Source: Elsinoe arachidis (taxonomy: Eukaryota > Ascomycota > Dothideomycetes > Myriangiales > Elsinoaceae). From it: a DNA stretch of 64,000 bases. Below the pieces are notes generated by a model that had not been told where the DNA came from, searched no databases, and saw only the letters and a program-made list of their open reading frames with translations. This document shows, piece after piece, positions 1-13,290 of the stretch; position 1 is the stretch's first letter, and every line of letters starts with the position of its first letter. The position numbers and the translations under genes were made by a program. Location: the NCBI GenBank assembly GCA_013372555.1, contig JAAPAX010000009.1, forward strand, positions 744,001-808,000. The letters are read 5' to 3'.

Positions 1-2560
1 TATAGCTAAAGCTACTATTAGAGACGTACTAGGTGCTATAGCTAAACGTTATCTTTAGTAGTACTACTACGTAGTATAGCTGCCTTATTTGCCTAAGAGA
101 TATCCTCTAGGTTAAGGCCGCTATACTAGTAAGTGCGCTAATCTACTTAGTTACTCTACTCCTAACATGCTCTAGATGTGCTTTACTGTTAAGTTAGAGG
201 TCTAGGATAACACCGAGGTGCCGGTAGGCTTAGCTTAGTCTAATAGTAATAGTAGTGCTACCTTTAGTCTCTATATTAAGGAGCTTATCTACCTCCTCTA
301 GCTCCGGCACGCGCTAGCCTCTATAGAAGAAATATATCATTTCGTACTTTGCTAGTGTAAAGACTAACGCGTATATACGTGCCTACTTATTAGCTTCGCT
401 AATTACCCCCTTAATAGTAGCTATAGTATCTACTATCGTGGTTCTAGTAGCTAGAAGACTAGCGTCGTCGATGTATTCTATATTATCTGTCTTGCCTTAT
501 CTAATCTCTAGTAGATCTACATTATAGAAGTAGTAGAGGATCGGGAATAGAGGGGAGCCTTATAGAATACTAGTATTAATCTTATACTACTCCTATAGTT
601 CTTCTTATATCTTTAACTACGACTATTAGCCTTATAGCTAGCTAGCTAGCTAGTTAACTATTAGGGAGTAGATTCTACACTTCCGAAGGTTATAGAGTAG
701 CTAGGCGTAGAAGACGTTATTAAAGACCTCTAACATATTAAGTATTAGAAGTGTAGTAACCTCTCCTCTTTACTATACTATGTAGATCTATTCGGTAATA
801 AGGTAAAGAGCGTATTCTATATCTCTACCTCTTCTACCGCTATAATAGCTAAATAGTAAAAGAGAGAACCTCTTCGTAGCTACTAATATTCTTCTAGCTA
901 CTATAATGTCTATTAGCTTGCCGATAGTGTTAAGGAGAGCTATCGGTTAGTAGCTCTTTACCTAGGAGTAGTTCGACTTACCTAGCTTATAGAGTACAAC
1001 TATAGTAGATTACTAGAAGTGCTATAGGTTATATTCTAGTCGTAGATAGGCGTTAAAGATCCTCGTAAGTAGGCTAGCGACTAAGTCTATTACTAGCTTA
1101 TATATGTAGTTTAGTATCTAATCTAGTCCCGGTACGTTATTAGCCTTTATATCCCGAATTGCCTCCCTTACCTTATACTCGATAATATCGGGGCACTTAG
1201 TAGAGTCCGGGTAGACGTACTTCTCTATGTTAGAGAGGTCTACCTCTAGTAGCGCTAGCGCAAAGACTTACTAGAGAATAGTTACCTTAGTTACTATATT
1301 AGACTAGAGATTACTCTATTCGTTATAGATCGCTAGGGTAAAGTCTAGTTAAATAGTACTATAGTTATTAACCTATTTACTAAGCTTCTAGAGGTAGTTA
1401 GGTTCCGTAACTTAGAACACCCTAGCTCTATAATAGTCGCGAAGTGCCCTAGTAATAGTAGACTTCTTCCGGCGTATAGCGAGCTAGTATTAGATATAGT
1501 CCTTAGAGTCCTATATTCTTTACTAGCGCCGGCGTACTATCTTTACCTCCTGTACCGCCTCTATATACTCTTAGTTCTAGCTCTATCTCGACTTACTATA
1601 GATCCTACTCTTCGGCATAGTCTACTTAACTGCCTTCTCTATTACCTAGATAATCTAGTAGACTACTTCGTTAATGTTAGCTACGGTGTTAATTAGCCTA
1701 TCTAGGTCGAGGCTAGTAAGTATCTTCTAGAAGGCTAGGGCGTTAGCTTTCTTCTAGTACCTTCTGTTCTCTACTACTTAAGAAATAGAGTTAAAGTCGA
1801 GTACTATAATAATAGGTAGGTAGTCCGATTATAGGTTATACTTTCTAGAGATGTCGCATTTAATAAGGTAGTCTATAATATACTCTAACGTAAAGACTAA
1901 GTCTAGCGTTAATCTATACTATAGTTATAATATTACTTCGGCTAGTCTTATAATAGTCTCTAGCTAAAGACATAGATAAAGGTAGTACCGTTTAAATATG
2001 TCTTCCGCTAGGTAGTTAGCAGCCCTAGTAGTTTGTTCGTTATAGTCGTATCCGCTAGTCTATAGGCAGTAGTAGAGGTTAAAGTCCTCTATAACTAGGT
2101 ACTTCTAGTTAGGCCTACCTACTAACTTAGCTTCGAGTTTAACAAGTAAACTATAGACTTCGAGGAAGGCTATATTATTCTCCTTTCTATTATTCGAGCA
2201 ATGTCGGGGAGAGTTATATACATTATAGATATAGAGCTATATAGGGGTATCGTTAATATAATAGATAACTTAAAGAATAAGGTATCCTTTAGCTATATAC
2301 ACTAGCGAGAGAAAGCGTTTTAGAATCTGCTTATTAATAAAGAAGTAGACTCTAGATTCCTCTTACAAGTAGACTAGCTAGAAGTCTTACTTAAGTAGGT
2401 AGTAAGTTATAGCGGCAAATAGGTTATAGTAGAGGTCCTAGATTATAATAATATTAAAGCTTGTAATATCCGGCATGCCGAATAGTAAAGCTATTACCCT
2501 GTCCTTAGAGCCCCTAACGTTATACTATATAATTTTAAGTCCTTTTAGTGTACTATTTAT
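1..2560 (-). pseudogene. LINE ORF2: endonuclease plus reverse transcriptase, broken
   Basis: On the minus strand the endonuclease N-terminus is readable near 2400-2545, with IIQYNVRGSKDRV followed by an IIIIQD segment, the usual start of an APE-type LINE endonuclease. Reverse transcriptase motifs lie near 440-570: GSPLFPILYYFYNVDLL, then EYIDDASLL, which contains the catalytic DD pair. Frame-breaking TAG and TAA codons lie between them. The protein would nick target DNA and prime reverse transcription there; this copy cannot. The C-terminal part is outside the window. Confidence 0.75.
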
Positions 2561-3990
2561 TAACCGATTTACTAGCTTTCTTCTATATAGGCTTTATCTA
2601 CTAGGATAACTTATATAGTCCTAACTCGTCTATAGACGATAACAGATTTAAGCTAAGGTCGTTGTTCTCTATGTTATATATATCGACGTTAAGTATGTCG
2701 TCTATGTCGGCCTATAGTTAAACTATTTTAGCAGCGGCAATAGAGATAACGTCCGGGTTAGTAAAGATATTAAAGATAGCCTTTTTCGTTCTTGAATTAC
2801 TACTAATTTCCTTTAGTAGATCTAAGTACATCCTCTTCTAGCCTCTAATCTCTAATCTAGTATAGGTTTTGCTCTTGCTCTTATTCTTAGAGCTAGAGAA
2901 GCGGGACTAGTTATCTCTAGCTTTAGATTAGCCTTTAGAAGTGTATTAGGACTTCTTAGATTATACCGTTTAGAAGCCTTCTTTCTAGGATATCTCCGCT
3001 ACTAGACTAGAGATGCTCTTCTACGAAGGAGTAAGTTTAGAGGTTAGGATAGAGTTACCCTGTTCTAACCTTAATAATATCTTAGACACCGGCGGTATAA
3101 GATCTAACGCTAGCTTTAGCTAGAAGAGCTATTTTATAGCTAGGGCCTTTGTCTATTCTATCTTTGCCTTTTCTTCCTATTTAAACTTATACTAGGTAGA
3201 CTATATATAATATTCTCTATAGTAGCGATAGTACAAGAGCTTACTACTATTAGCTTCTATAGTATAGGCGTTAGTATTATATTCGGTACTAGCGTACTTA
3301 CTATATGTTTCGAGATTAACATATTAGGTTCTAATATAGCTATATTAGTAGCACTTTAGGCATTGCTTAATCCGGTAGCTACGTAGGTACCTTTTGGTCC
3401 TATACTCGCTACTATTCTATATAACTTGCTAGGTAGCGATTACTCTATTCGCTTACTTAGGTTTAGCAAATTCTACTACTAAAGCGGAAGTCTTCTTCTC
3501 TTTACCGAACTTAGTAAGCTAGCAAATGTACTTAATAACTATGTCCTCTATAAGGAGCAGGTTTTCGGCGCGAAGTTAGGCTACTATCCTCTTCTAGTTA
3601 GCTAAATTAATCGTCCGGACAGGAACTTAGTAAAGGATAACTCCGAAGATAGGTATAATTACTATAGCCGAAGGCCTTAGGCTTTTAGCCTACCTATAGT
3701 ACTAGGGTTACTTAAGAAGCTTCGCTTCCCTAGTAGTAGCTATAAAGAACTAGAAGTTTCTAGATTTTAAGACGCGCGCCGATTGTAATTTAGTGCCTTA
3801 TACTAGAGGCTCTATCTTTACTAGTTACTTATTAGCTATTTCTAGGATTTCCTTTTAGGAGTTAGCTATTCTGTTACTCTGTCTCTAGGTCTACGCTAAT
3901 TACGCGTCGTTTAGCTTAATAATAAGCTACCTAGCTAATAGGTAAAAGATGTCCCTTGCTAGCTACGAACTAGATAGTAGCGAACTACTT
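2560..3990 (-). pseudogene. LINE ORF1 (gag-like, zinc knuckles), broken
   Basis: Minus-strand translation around 3200-3400 gives spaced Cys/His-type positions now largely Tyr, as in CYNYSYIRTYYVN and YSKYASTEYNTNAY. They fit two or three CCHC knuckles (C-x2-C-x4-H-x4-C) after TGC/TGT to TAC/TAT and CAC/CAT to TAC/TAT changes. Such proteins bind element RNA. The limits are approximate because start and stop are lost. Confidence 0.55.
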
Positions 3991-4436
3991 AGGGACAGTA
4001 GTAATCCTTATAGGCTAGAAGCGACTATTTTAGTCTATGTTTTAGTGTTCTTTTTAAATGGGGTAGTAATAGATTAAGATGTCTTAATATCCTTATAGAT
4101 AGATTCTAGTTTCTATTTAATGTTCTTTATTAATAGTTAAATTAAGACCTTATAGAGGTAGCTAATAATAGAAGCTAATAGTTTCTAAAAGATATCGAAT
4201 AGAACAGCTTATTCCTTTAATTTCCCGATAGAATTAGTATAGTAGTTAATAGAATTAATGTCCTACTTAATTCTAGAAGTGTATATAGATAGATTTAGAG
4301 GTTTTTCGCCTATATAAGGCTAGTCTCTACTAGCACCTATAATTTTTTAGTCTTAAAAGATACAGAATCTAGTTCTAAATCGAATAGTACTAAAAAATTT
4401 AATAGTTCGATAGAAGTAGTAGTAAAATCCTCCGAA

Positions 4437-4506
4437 AAGTGATTTTGCAAAAGATGTTATTAGTGCCAAAAGGCAGTATAATTAGAAGAGACAGCAGGGT
4501 TTATAG
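4437..4506. other. Un-RIPed sliver between the LINE and the inverted-repeat element
   Basis: About 70 bp here keep several TG and CA dinucleotides, unlike the sequence on both sides. It is probably host DNA trapped between two insertions, or the 5' tip of the LINE. No gene is visible in it. Confidence 0.4.
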
Positions 4507-4508
4507 TA

Positions 4509-4917
4509 TTCTTGTGCTCGAAAATAACGGGATTGCTTGGCGTTAAAACACAAAAATTCCAACGAAAGAACTTCGAACTTCTTTTACTTCTTTCTTAAAT
4601 ATCTAAATAACTAGTTATCTTATTAATATAAATTTACTATATTTAGATAGAGAAACTTTAAAACTTTAAATCTATATAGTATTATATCTTATATAGCTCT
4701 TAATTAGCTTATAAACTAGCTTAGAAGCTAAAAATTAGCTAGAAACTAGTACTTAGAATTACTAAGTAATAAAGATTACTAAGCTAAAAAGACACTTACG
4801 AGGCTCTAGTACTAACTAGTTACTATAGTTATACTTAAATCTAGGCTTTCTAAGAGCTTATATAAGCTATACTCGGTCTAAACGAGACTAACTTTTAAAA
4901 ATTAACTTTTAAAGCTA
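4509..4917 (+). repeat. Left terminal inverted repeat
   Basis: It is the reverse complement of 19609-20015 with scattered transitions. The outer ~75 bp keeps CA/TG, whereas the inner part is RIPed. Confidence 0.85.
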
Positions 4918-5206
4918 TATATCTCTATATTTAGAACTAGTATAAGCTTACATATATAATATAATATAGAATTTAATACTATATATACTAGTATATATTA
5001 GATTTTTAATTAGTAGTAAGTTTAAGTAAGATATTATAATAAAACTATAGAAATTTCTAAGAAAAATAAGTTTTTCTAATATAAAATCTATAATATACTT
5101 ATAATAAAAAATCTAATTAATAATAAAGATATAAAAGCCTTAAAAATATTATAAAATACTTTAAGTTTATTATAAAATAATATATAAGAACTTTTATCTT
5201 AATATT
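4918..5206. other. AT-rich interior of the inverted-repeat element, left part
   Basis: Very AT-rich sequence with no readable protein. It ends in ATATT (5202-5206), the target duplication of the gypsy element that follows. Confidence 0.5.
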
Positions 5207-5380
5207 TATAGAGGAGACTTAGTATTATAGCTCTAGCTAAGTCTATTACGTAATGGACTCTCTCTAGCTACCTTTCGCGAGGCTTCCGGCCTCATTAAAC
5301 AAAGGTAGCTATTAGTTTATCTACCTATCTAATTAGTAGATACTAGTAGTTCTATACGTTACTATATACCTACTCTTATA
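5207..5380 (+). repeat. 5' LTR of gypsy 1
   Basis: 174 bp, direct repeat of 18988-19161; differences are almost all C/T or G/A. Confidence 0.9.
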
Positions 5381-5449
5381 GTTCTAATAGCTTTCTTTAG
5401 TTATAGTCTATAGAATTATTAATATAGACGATTAGATTATATAAGAGTA

Positions 5450-6640
5450 AATCGACTTAGAAGCTATCTAGATAGATAGTAGCATTATCGAGAACGTCTT
5501 ACATCTATAGTCGAGAATATTAGAAGAGCTAGGAGATAATAGAGATAGCTAAGAAAGGCATACTCTAACTAGTAGTAATAGTAGCTATACTACTATATTA
5601 CTTAAAGTAATTATAGCTTAGCTAGCTAATCTAGAGAATTTAGTCTAAGACTGTAATTGTCTCTAGAACACTAGTATAACTCTAGCTAGTCCCTATAGAA
5701 CTACCGAGAGGATACCTATAGCTCCTCTAGTACTAGTTTCGATAGGTCCGCCTACTATAGGCTAGCTAGTAACACTATCTACTAGGGGGCTCTCTACAAA
5801 GGCTAAGGAACTAGAGTAGTATAAGGCTAAATCTATCTATAAGGCCTAGTCCTTTAGAAAGAGCCTCTAGATAGTCTTTAACTACGAACCTTCGTAGTTT
5901 ACTAATACTCCTTATCTAGATTAGCACTATATTACTTACGCTATAATATATCTATCTCTATCTCTTAGAGAGTCGTAGGAACGCCTCTATATACTTAATA
6001 TATTAAACTAGCATAATCTCTCCTATAAAGGGGACTTCTTAAGCTTTATAAATAACTAAGTTAAAGACTCTATTAATTAAAAGATAAATATAGTTCTATT
6101 CTACTAAAACTACCTCTAGAAGGAGAGTAAGAGCGTCTAGAAGTTCTTAAATTAACTAGTATCTCTAGAAGAAATAATCGAGCTAAAATATAATAGTAAG
6201 TACCTAGCGTAGTACTATCTAGCTAAATTATTATCTAATCTACGTAAGTAGATTCTCTAGTTCTCTAATATGCCTTCTACTTACGTAGAGCTTATTATAT
6301 AAGCCTCTACTCTCGAGAACCTCGCTAGGAGTAACGACTATAAGCTATAGAAGTAGCGCGAAGCTTCTCTAGAAGCCTCTAGTAGTAACTATAGTAAGCA
6401 TACTCGAAGCGAGGTAGAGGATAGGTAGAAGAGTAAGAACAAGAGTAAAGGTAAGAGCTAGAGAAGTAGTAGTAGCTAGGGGACTAATTAGAAGAGTAGT
6501 AGAGGTACTCGGGACTTCTCTAAGGTTAAGTACTATAACTACTATAAGAAGAGTTACTACTTGTTAGTCTACTCTAAAGAGGGTAATACTAGCTAAAGTA
6601 GTAGTAGAGAAGGTAATCGAGTCTAGAATATTAAGGTAGA
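5450..6640 (+). pseudogene. gag of gypsy 1, broken
   Basis: Plus-strand frame with frequent TAG stops. Near 6410-6500 a Lys/Arg/Ser-rich tract precedes a zinc knuckle at 6531-6572 that reads YYNYYKKSYYLLVY. The spacing is that of C-x2-C-x4-H-x4-C, with the Cys and His codons changed to Tyr by G-to-A or C-to-T change. Gag packages element RNA. Limits are approximate. Confidence 0.65.
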
Positions 6641-9011
6641 GGAGAATACTCTCGCACCTATATAACATATTACTAGACACTAGAGAAGTCTACTCTAGAG
6701 CTATAGAGCTTCTATAGTACTTCTAGCCTAGGCCTACTAAAGCCTAGTACTTAGCCTCGATAGTAAGATCGAGGTTAAGGTACTACTAGATAACGTAGTA
6801 GACGTTAACGTTATTAATCTAGCATTTGCTCTCTAGTATAACTTATAGAAGGCTAATGTAGAGTACTCTTAGATTAGAGGCTTCTAGAGTAAGGAGGCTT
6901 ACTATTATAGCGCCTATAAGGTTAATCTCTGCCTTATAGACAATACTAGAGTAACGCGTAAGTCGAAAGGCATATTCTATATATTAGAAACAAGCTTTTC
7001 TATTATTCTTAGCTAGCTATAGAGATATAACTAGAGTGTTATAATAGATAGTTATACTAACTAGTAGAGATATAGCTACGACGTTACTAGTATTAGAGTA
7101 GTACAAGCTAAGGAGTTCTATAACCTCTTACTTATAGAGAACTAAGGATTTACTCTAGTAGTATTAGATACGATACTAAGTACTATAGTTCGGAAGGTAG
7201 CTAGTACCTCTATAGAGGTTCTACCTAATAAGGTAGCGAAGCTACTATCCTATATAGAAGACTACTACGACGTCTTTATTATCGATCTTATATAGATATA
7301 CGCTATAGGAGACATAGTATACCCTATCGATCTAGTAGAAGAGAAAGAACCTTCCTTCTACCTCCTCTATAACCTCTTAGAGAAGGAACTTATAGTTCTC
7401 TATAAGTACCTTAACAACGCGCTAGCTAAGAGCTAGATCTATAGGTTAGAGAGTTTAGCTAGTGTATCTATTCTCTTCGTCTCTAAGAAAGATAGTAGTC
7501 TTTAACTCTGTGTCGATTACTATAGCTTAAATGCTATTACTATCAAGAATCGACACTCTTTGCTCTTAATTAGTAAGACACTCGATAGGCTAGATAGAGT
7601 AGCTATTTACTCGAAGCTTAATCTTAAGGATGTATACTACTGTATTTGAATTAAGACTAGTAACGAGTAGAAAACTACCTTCTATACTTATTATAGCTAT
7701 TTCGAGTATATAGTTATACCTTTTAGCTTAACTAACGCCTCTACTACCTTCTAGGCCTATATTAACTATACTCTTATAGAGCTTGTTAATGTCTTCTATA
7801 TAGTCTATCTTAATAATATTCTTATCTATAGTAACTCCACTAAGAAGTATAAGTAGTACCTTCGGCTAGTGCTTAAGAGGTTAAGGTAGTTTATATTAAG
7901 TAGAAGGCACGTTCAGGAGTAGAATATTATATAGAACTAACCTATACACTAGTTAGGTAATAGATAGATTAATTAAGAGAAGTCTATCTACTAGGAGAAA
8001 GAATAGCTTATATAAATCTCTAGGCTTAGCGTTATATAACTTGTAGTTATATAACTCTATACCTAATTATCTAGAGAGAGCTATATTCTTAATAGTTTAT
8101 AATACATAAACCTAAAGAAGTATAACTTCTTCTAGAAGGAGGTCGAATTCCTAGGCTTCGTAGTAACGACTAAAGGAGTTATAATAGACTCCTAGAGAGT
8201 CTTCGCTATTATAGATTAGCCTATACTAAATAGCTACTACGACGTTTAGTAATTCCTAAGATTCGCTAACTTCTATTATCGGTTTATTAAGAACTACTCG
8301 AAGATTATAGAGCCTTTAATAGCGCTATTTAAAGGATTATAGAAAGGAAAGTAATTAGTACCTTAGAAATAAGCTAGTCTAGAACAAGGAGTATTCGAGG
8401 CGATTAGAAAGGCCTTTATAGAAGCGCTAGTACTAAGGCACTATAACTCGTCTAAGCTAATTAGAATAGAGACTAACGCGTCTAAGCTTACTCTTAGAGT
8501 AATTATCTCTTAGCTATTTCTAGTCGGGGAAACTAGTAAGTAGTACTCTATTACTTTCTAGTCTCGGAAGATGCTATCTATAGAGTAGAACTACAAGATA
8601 TACAATTAGAAGCTTCTCTCTATTATAGAGGCATTTAAGTAGTAGAGGCACTACTATAAAAGTACTCTAGACCTCGTCTAGGTAATCTCTAATTATAATA
8701 ACCTAAGGTACTTTATAATAACTAAGTAGTTAAATAGCTATTAGGCCTACTAGGCTATATACCTATAGGTCTTTAATTTTGTAATTAAGTATTATACGAG
8801 CTTAAAGAACTTAGTAGATACTCTCTTATATCGGCTAGACCTAATAGTAGACAATATAAGCCTTACGAATAGCTTACTAACTTTATAGTCGAAGCTAGAG
8901 GCTAGCTAACTAGCTATTAGAGATATAGTATAGTAGATTTATATATTCTTATTAGAACACCTAAGAAGTGCTACCTTCGAAGAAGGCGTAGATATAAGTA
9001 TCTACGTAGTA
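6641..9011 (+). pseudogene. pol of gypsy 1, N-terminal part: protease, reverse transcriptase, RNase H
   Basis: Reverse transcriptase is readable around 7500-7835: LKDVYYCI, then VIPFSLTNAS, then YLNNILIYS at 7803-7832, where the catalytic YLDD has become YLNN. An RNase H-like stretch follows near 8400-8760. The frame is cut at ~9012 by element A and resumes at 15291 with the integrase. Confidence 0.85.
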
Positions 9012-9016
9012 CGAAT

Positions 9017-9219
9017 TGATTATAACTAGCAAGATACAAGGTTAATTACGTCTATTTATTAAGATATCGAGAGTTAGAAGAAGAAGAGAAAAGCTAGTCT
9101 ATAAAGTATACGTAATATCGAGAGTAGAGCGGCCGGAAGCCTAGGCTGCGATGTCGAGGTTATATAATAGCTTCGATCTAGAATCTAACTAAATCTAGTT
9201 CGTAATCTATCTCGTATTA
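9017..9219 (-). repeat. 3' LTR of element A
   Basis: 203 bp; direct repeat of 15083-15285 and similar to the LTRs of B and C. It starts TGATTATAACTAGC. Confidence 0.9.
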
Positions 9220-9389
9220 CTACCTTCTCTCTTAAGCGCGTTTACTCTTAAACGCTATCTTATATATTAATCTAGCTTAGACGAGGCTTATCTAGGTAAG
9301 AATCTAGATAGTTACGTAGCACGTTAGCTACTCCTTTTAGATTATCGATTAGATACTATGTTAGATCCTCTAGATATCCTCTCTAACTT

Positions 9390-12300
9390 ACATAAGTAAC
9401 TAGTCTATTACGTAGCTTTCTTATGTTAACTATATTATCTACCTTATACTCCTCCTTACCCTCGACCTCTATCGGTAGCGGCTCTTTAAAGGCTTAGCCT
9501 AGTAAGGGGTTATCGAGGTGTTTAGTTAGTAGATTAGTGTAGAAGATAGAGTAGATTCGTTATAGTGTCTATAGTAGCTCGAGCTTGTATAATAGAGGCG
9601 ATTGCTTCTCTATAATCTTATATAGGCTAACTCTCTTTAGTAGAAGCTTTAGATTACCTTAGAGCTAGAGATTCTTAGTAGATAGCTATACGTTATTACC
9701 TACTTTAAACTCTATAGAGAGTTATCGTTTGTTAGCTTACTCTACTATACGTAATTAAGCTTTTACGAGGTTAGCTTTAGTAATATTATAGATGTCTTCT
9801 ATTTACTTAGCTAGTGCTCGGATAGCTATCTCGTTTAGTTTAGCTCGAGTCGAGGTAGGCTCTAAAGGAGGTTAGAAACTTAATCTCGAGTTATATTCTT
9901 TTATTACTTAGAATAGCAATAGCTTAGTACTCTCTAAGAGGTTAACGTTAGCGGAGAATTCGGCTATAGAGAGGATAAGCAGCCAATTAGGGTACTAATA
10001 GGCGTAAGTATAGATAACTTGCTCGAAATTGTAGTTAGAGACTTCTAACTAGCTGTCTATCTATAGGTATATAGTAGTAGATAGCTTAGACTTAATTATT
10101 AGAATTTAGTAGAGTCGTTTCTATACATCGCTAACGAATTAAGGCTCTCGGTCTAACGTAATAGTATTAGGTAGTCTATAAAGCTTCTATACGTGCACGA
10201 ATAGTAGCTTAGTAGTCTCGTAGGCTAAGGTTCCTTCGTCTCCGGAGAAGTATAGGATAAGGTAGTACTCCTTAGATAGGTAGTTAACTATGTAGAGAAT
10301 AGCGTTATAGCTATCGACAAGTAGTAGACTAGTAACGAAATCTATAGTAATGTACTACTATAGTCTCTTAGGAATTAGAAGCGAAGAAAGAAGGCTAGCT
10401 AGTAGGCTATAACGAGCTTTTAAGCGTTTATAGTTATAGCAATTAGTAACGAACCTTTTAACGTTACTATCGCATCTAGGAATATAGAAGGTAGTCTTAA
10501 TTATAGTAGCTATTTTCGTAGCACTAGCGTAGGCGTAGTTCTTCGACGTATACACTTGTTAGATTACCTTAGTAGCTATCGATTCTAGCACGAATAGTCG
10601 ACTAGCAACCTATAGTATACTCTTATCGATCTTAATGTCTATCTACGAGAGCTACTTCTATTTAGGGAAGGCACTAGTTATATAGTAAATACTACATACG
10701 GACTTACATTCGAGGTCTTATAGATTAGCTTTAGCTACCTTGTCGAATAGGGGTGAGTTTTGCTTAGTCTCTAAGGCTAAAATAGGTACTATATAGGTGT
10801 CTAGCTCGGTAGCTAAGATAGAGGAATTAGGTTATAAAATAGATACTAAACTAGATACTAAACTAGATCGTAAACTAGATCGCGAACTAGACTCTAGTTT
10901 AGTAGCTAAACTAGACTCTTTTAGCCTTAGTTCGGCCTAAGTAGCTAATCTAGGTCGAATTCGGCCTAGATCTAGCTTGTCTATAATTCGCTAATTAAGC
11001 ACCTTTACTAGTAGAAGTGTTTAGCGAAGGTTAGGGTCTTCTTTAGAGTATAGTACGTCTCTATTCCTTCTAGTAAGAGCGTCGGCTTTGCTATTAGCTA
11101 CCCTAGGCCTATATATAATCTTAAAGTTAAACTATATAAGATATAGAGCCTATCTAGCTTAATAGCGTAATAGCTTCTAGGTCCTTATAAAGTGTATTAG
11201 CAACTAGTAATCGGTGAGAACTTAGATAGTTATATAAGGTTAAGTAGTTATAAGCTTAGAGGCCTACTCCTCGAAGGCCTAGACGATAGCTAAGAGCTCC
11301 TTATCGTAGATAGCGTAATTATGTTTAGCCTTACTTATAGATTTACTAAAGAAAGTAACAGAGCGGAGCACATTAGAGTCGTTATACTATAATAGAACGC
11401 TAGTAGTAGTAGTGTTAGAAGCGTTAGTTTTAAGCATAATCTACTTTATACAGTTAAAGTGTATAAGAACTAGTACGCTAGTAATAGCGTGCTTTATACG
11501 ATTAAAGATAGCTATACACTTATCGTTCTATAGAGTAGTATCCTTCTTAAGTAGATTATTTAGTAGCTTAGCGATAGTGCTAAATCCCTTAATAAAGTAG
11601 TAGTAATAGCTATAGAAGCTAATAAAACTCCTTACCTAAGTTATATTACTAGAGGCTAGCTACTTCTAAGCTTTAACTACTTCTACCTTCTTAGGGTCTA
11701 TCTAGATTCTATCCTAGCTAACAATAATACTAAGATACTTTACTTCTATTAGGTAGAACTTGCTCTTCTTAATGTTAGTATTAAGGCTAAGCTCGCGGAG
11801 GTACTAGAGTACTAGCTTAATGTGTTTAGCATGCTCCTAGCGAGTACCGTCTATATAGATAAGAATGTTATTAAGATAGATCGACACGAAGTGTTCTAAT
11901 ATGTCAACGAAGTTATAATTTATAAACCTTTACTATATAGCTAGGGCATTAGTAAGGCTAAAGAGTATTACTAGCTACTTAAAGTTACCTATTCGTATAG
12001 AGAACATAGTAAGGTCTTTATAGTTAACAGAATTACAGAGACAGTAGAAGGCCTAATAGATATTAATCTTACTAAACTACTTAGCCTTACTAACGTAGTA
12101 AAGCGTTTCTTTAATAAGTAGTAATAGGTAGATATTACGCTTAGTAACCTCGTTTAGGCTATAGTAATCGATATAGAGGTAGAGCTCTCTATTAGGCTTG
12201 TAAACGAAGAGGATTAGTAATAAGTAGCTTATAGAGCTTAGGGTAATAAAGCTCTTATCGAGATGCTCGCGGATGAACTATTCTACTATATTAAGCTTCT

Positions 12301-13290
12301 CTAGCGACAAGTAGCGAAGAGGTTTAGTACGTAGTAGCTTAGCGCTATCCTTTAGAGTAATATAGTTATCGAACTCTAGCTAGTATATTAGTAGAGTGTT
12401 AGATTACTCCTTAGAGAAGACATTAGCGAATTCATGTAGCTTCGGTAGTAGAACTTCTATAGGATCCGGTTCTAGCTTAGAGACTAAGTAGTAGTAATCT
12501 TCGATATCCTTTATAGAGATAGTAAATACCTCGTAGCTATAGTGTCTAGCTTAAGATATAAAGGCTATAGCGCTAATAAAGGCTATTATATAGTTATTCG
12601 CATTACTTACGTAGGCAGGTATATAAGAGAACTTGTACATTAGCTAAGAGCTATAGGAGATTAGCCTAAACTCCTTCTAATCTAGCTTAAGGTTTAACCT
12701 AAGAGCTAGCGGCTAATATAGACTAACAGGTTCTATCTCGGCAGTCGAACTAGAATCTAGTTCACGAGCTAAACTACAGCTAAACTAGTGCTAAACTAGA
12801 CAAGCTTCTAGATCCGAGCCGAGCTTAGATCTAGAACCTAGCTCTCTAATTAGCTACGGTAGCTACTACTTAACGACAGTTAGTAAGAACTCTTCTTTAT
12901 AGGTGACTTAGCTATACTTGTAGTTAATATTAGCCCTATTAGCCTTAAGCTAACCGAGGCTAAGAATAATGTCGAAATAGCTAATATCTATAATATAGAA
13001 GGTAGTAAGACTATTAAGCTTACTAGAGATAGTAGTAGTAAGGGGAATATTATAAGTGACTTACTCTATCGAAACACTATTGTATATGTTAAGCTAAATA
13101 GAGTTAGCTAAAGCTACGAGACAACCGAAACCCTTAAGCTTGTTAAGAACCTTATAGTTAGCTATAGCGCTAATGAGCGCGCTAGTGTTAATAAAGTCTT
13201 AGAGAGTAATAGTATAGTTGTAGTTATATAGGTCGTGAATAGTTATAGAAGTTATAATAGTAGGTATATAGTAGCTAATAACGCTATTTA
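9390..13290 (-). pseudogene. pol of element A: RT, RNase H, integrase, chromodomain
   Basis: Minus-strand motifs, from right to left: reverse transcriptase around 11870-12300 with LFSLTNALA and YLNNILIYID; RNase H around 11050-11450; integrase zinc-binding region at 10358-10555 with VKRFVTNCYNYKR; and a C-terminal chromodomain near 9400-9560, with EEYKVDNIVNIRKLRNRL followed by a Trp/stop-GY-EDLT segment. The chromodomain puts it among chromoviruses, whose integrases are thought to steer insertion to heterochromatin. Many TAG/TAA stops interrupt it. Confidence 0.8.

Larger units (their letters stand above)
1..4436 (-). mobile_element. RIP-degraded LINE (Tad1-like non-LTR retrotransposon), 3' part outside window
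   Basis: No long frame survives, but minus-strand translation gives an ORF1 with zinc-knuckle remnants, an endonuclease start and a reverse transcriptase in the order expected for a LINE, with no LTRs. CA and TG dinucleotides are almost absent and stops of the TAG/TAA type are frequent, as expected after RIP. The 3' end (low coordinates) lies beyond the window. The 5' end is placed near 4436, where CA/TG-rich normal sequence begins; this edge is a composition boundary, not a proven terminus. Tad1-like is inferred from the ORF1/EN/RT layout in a filamentous fungus. Confidence 0.75.
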
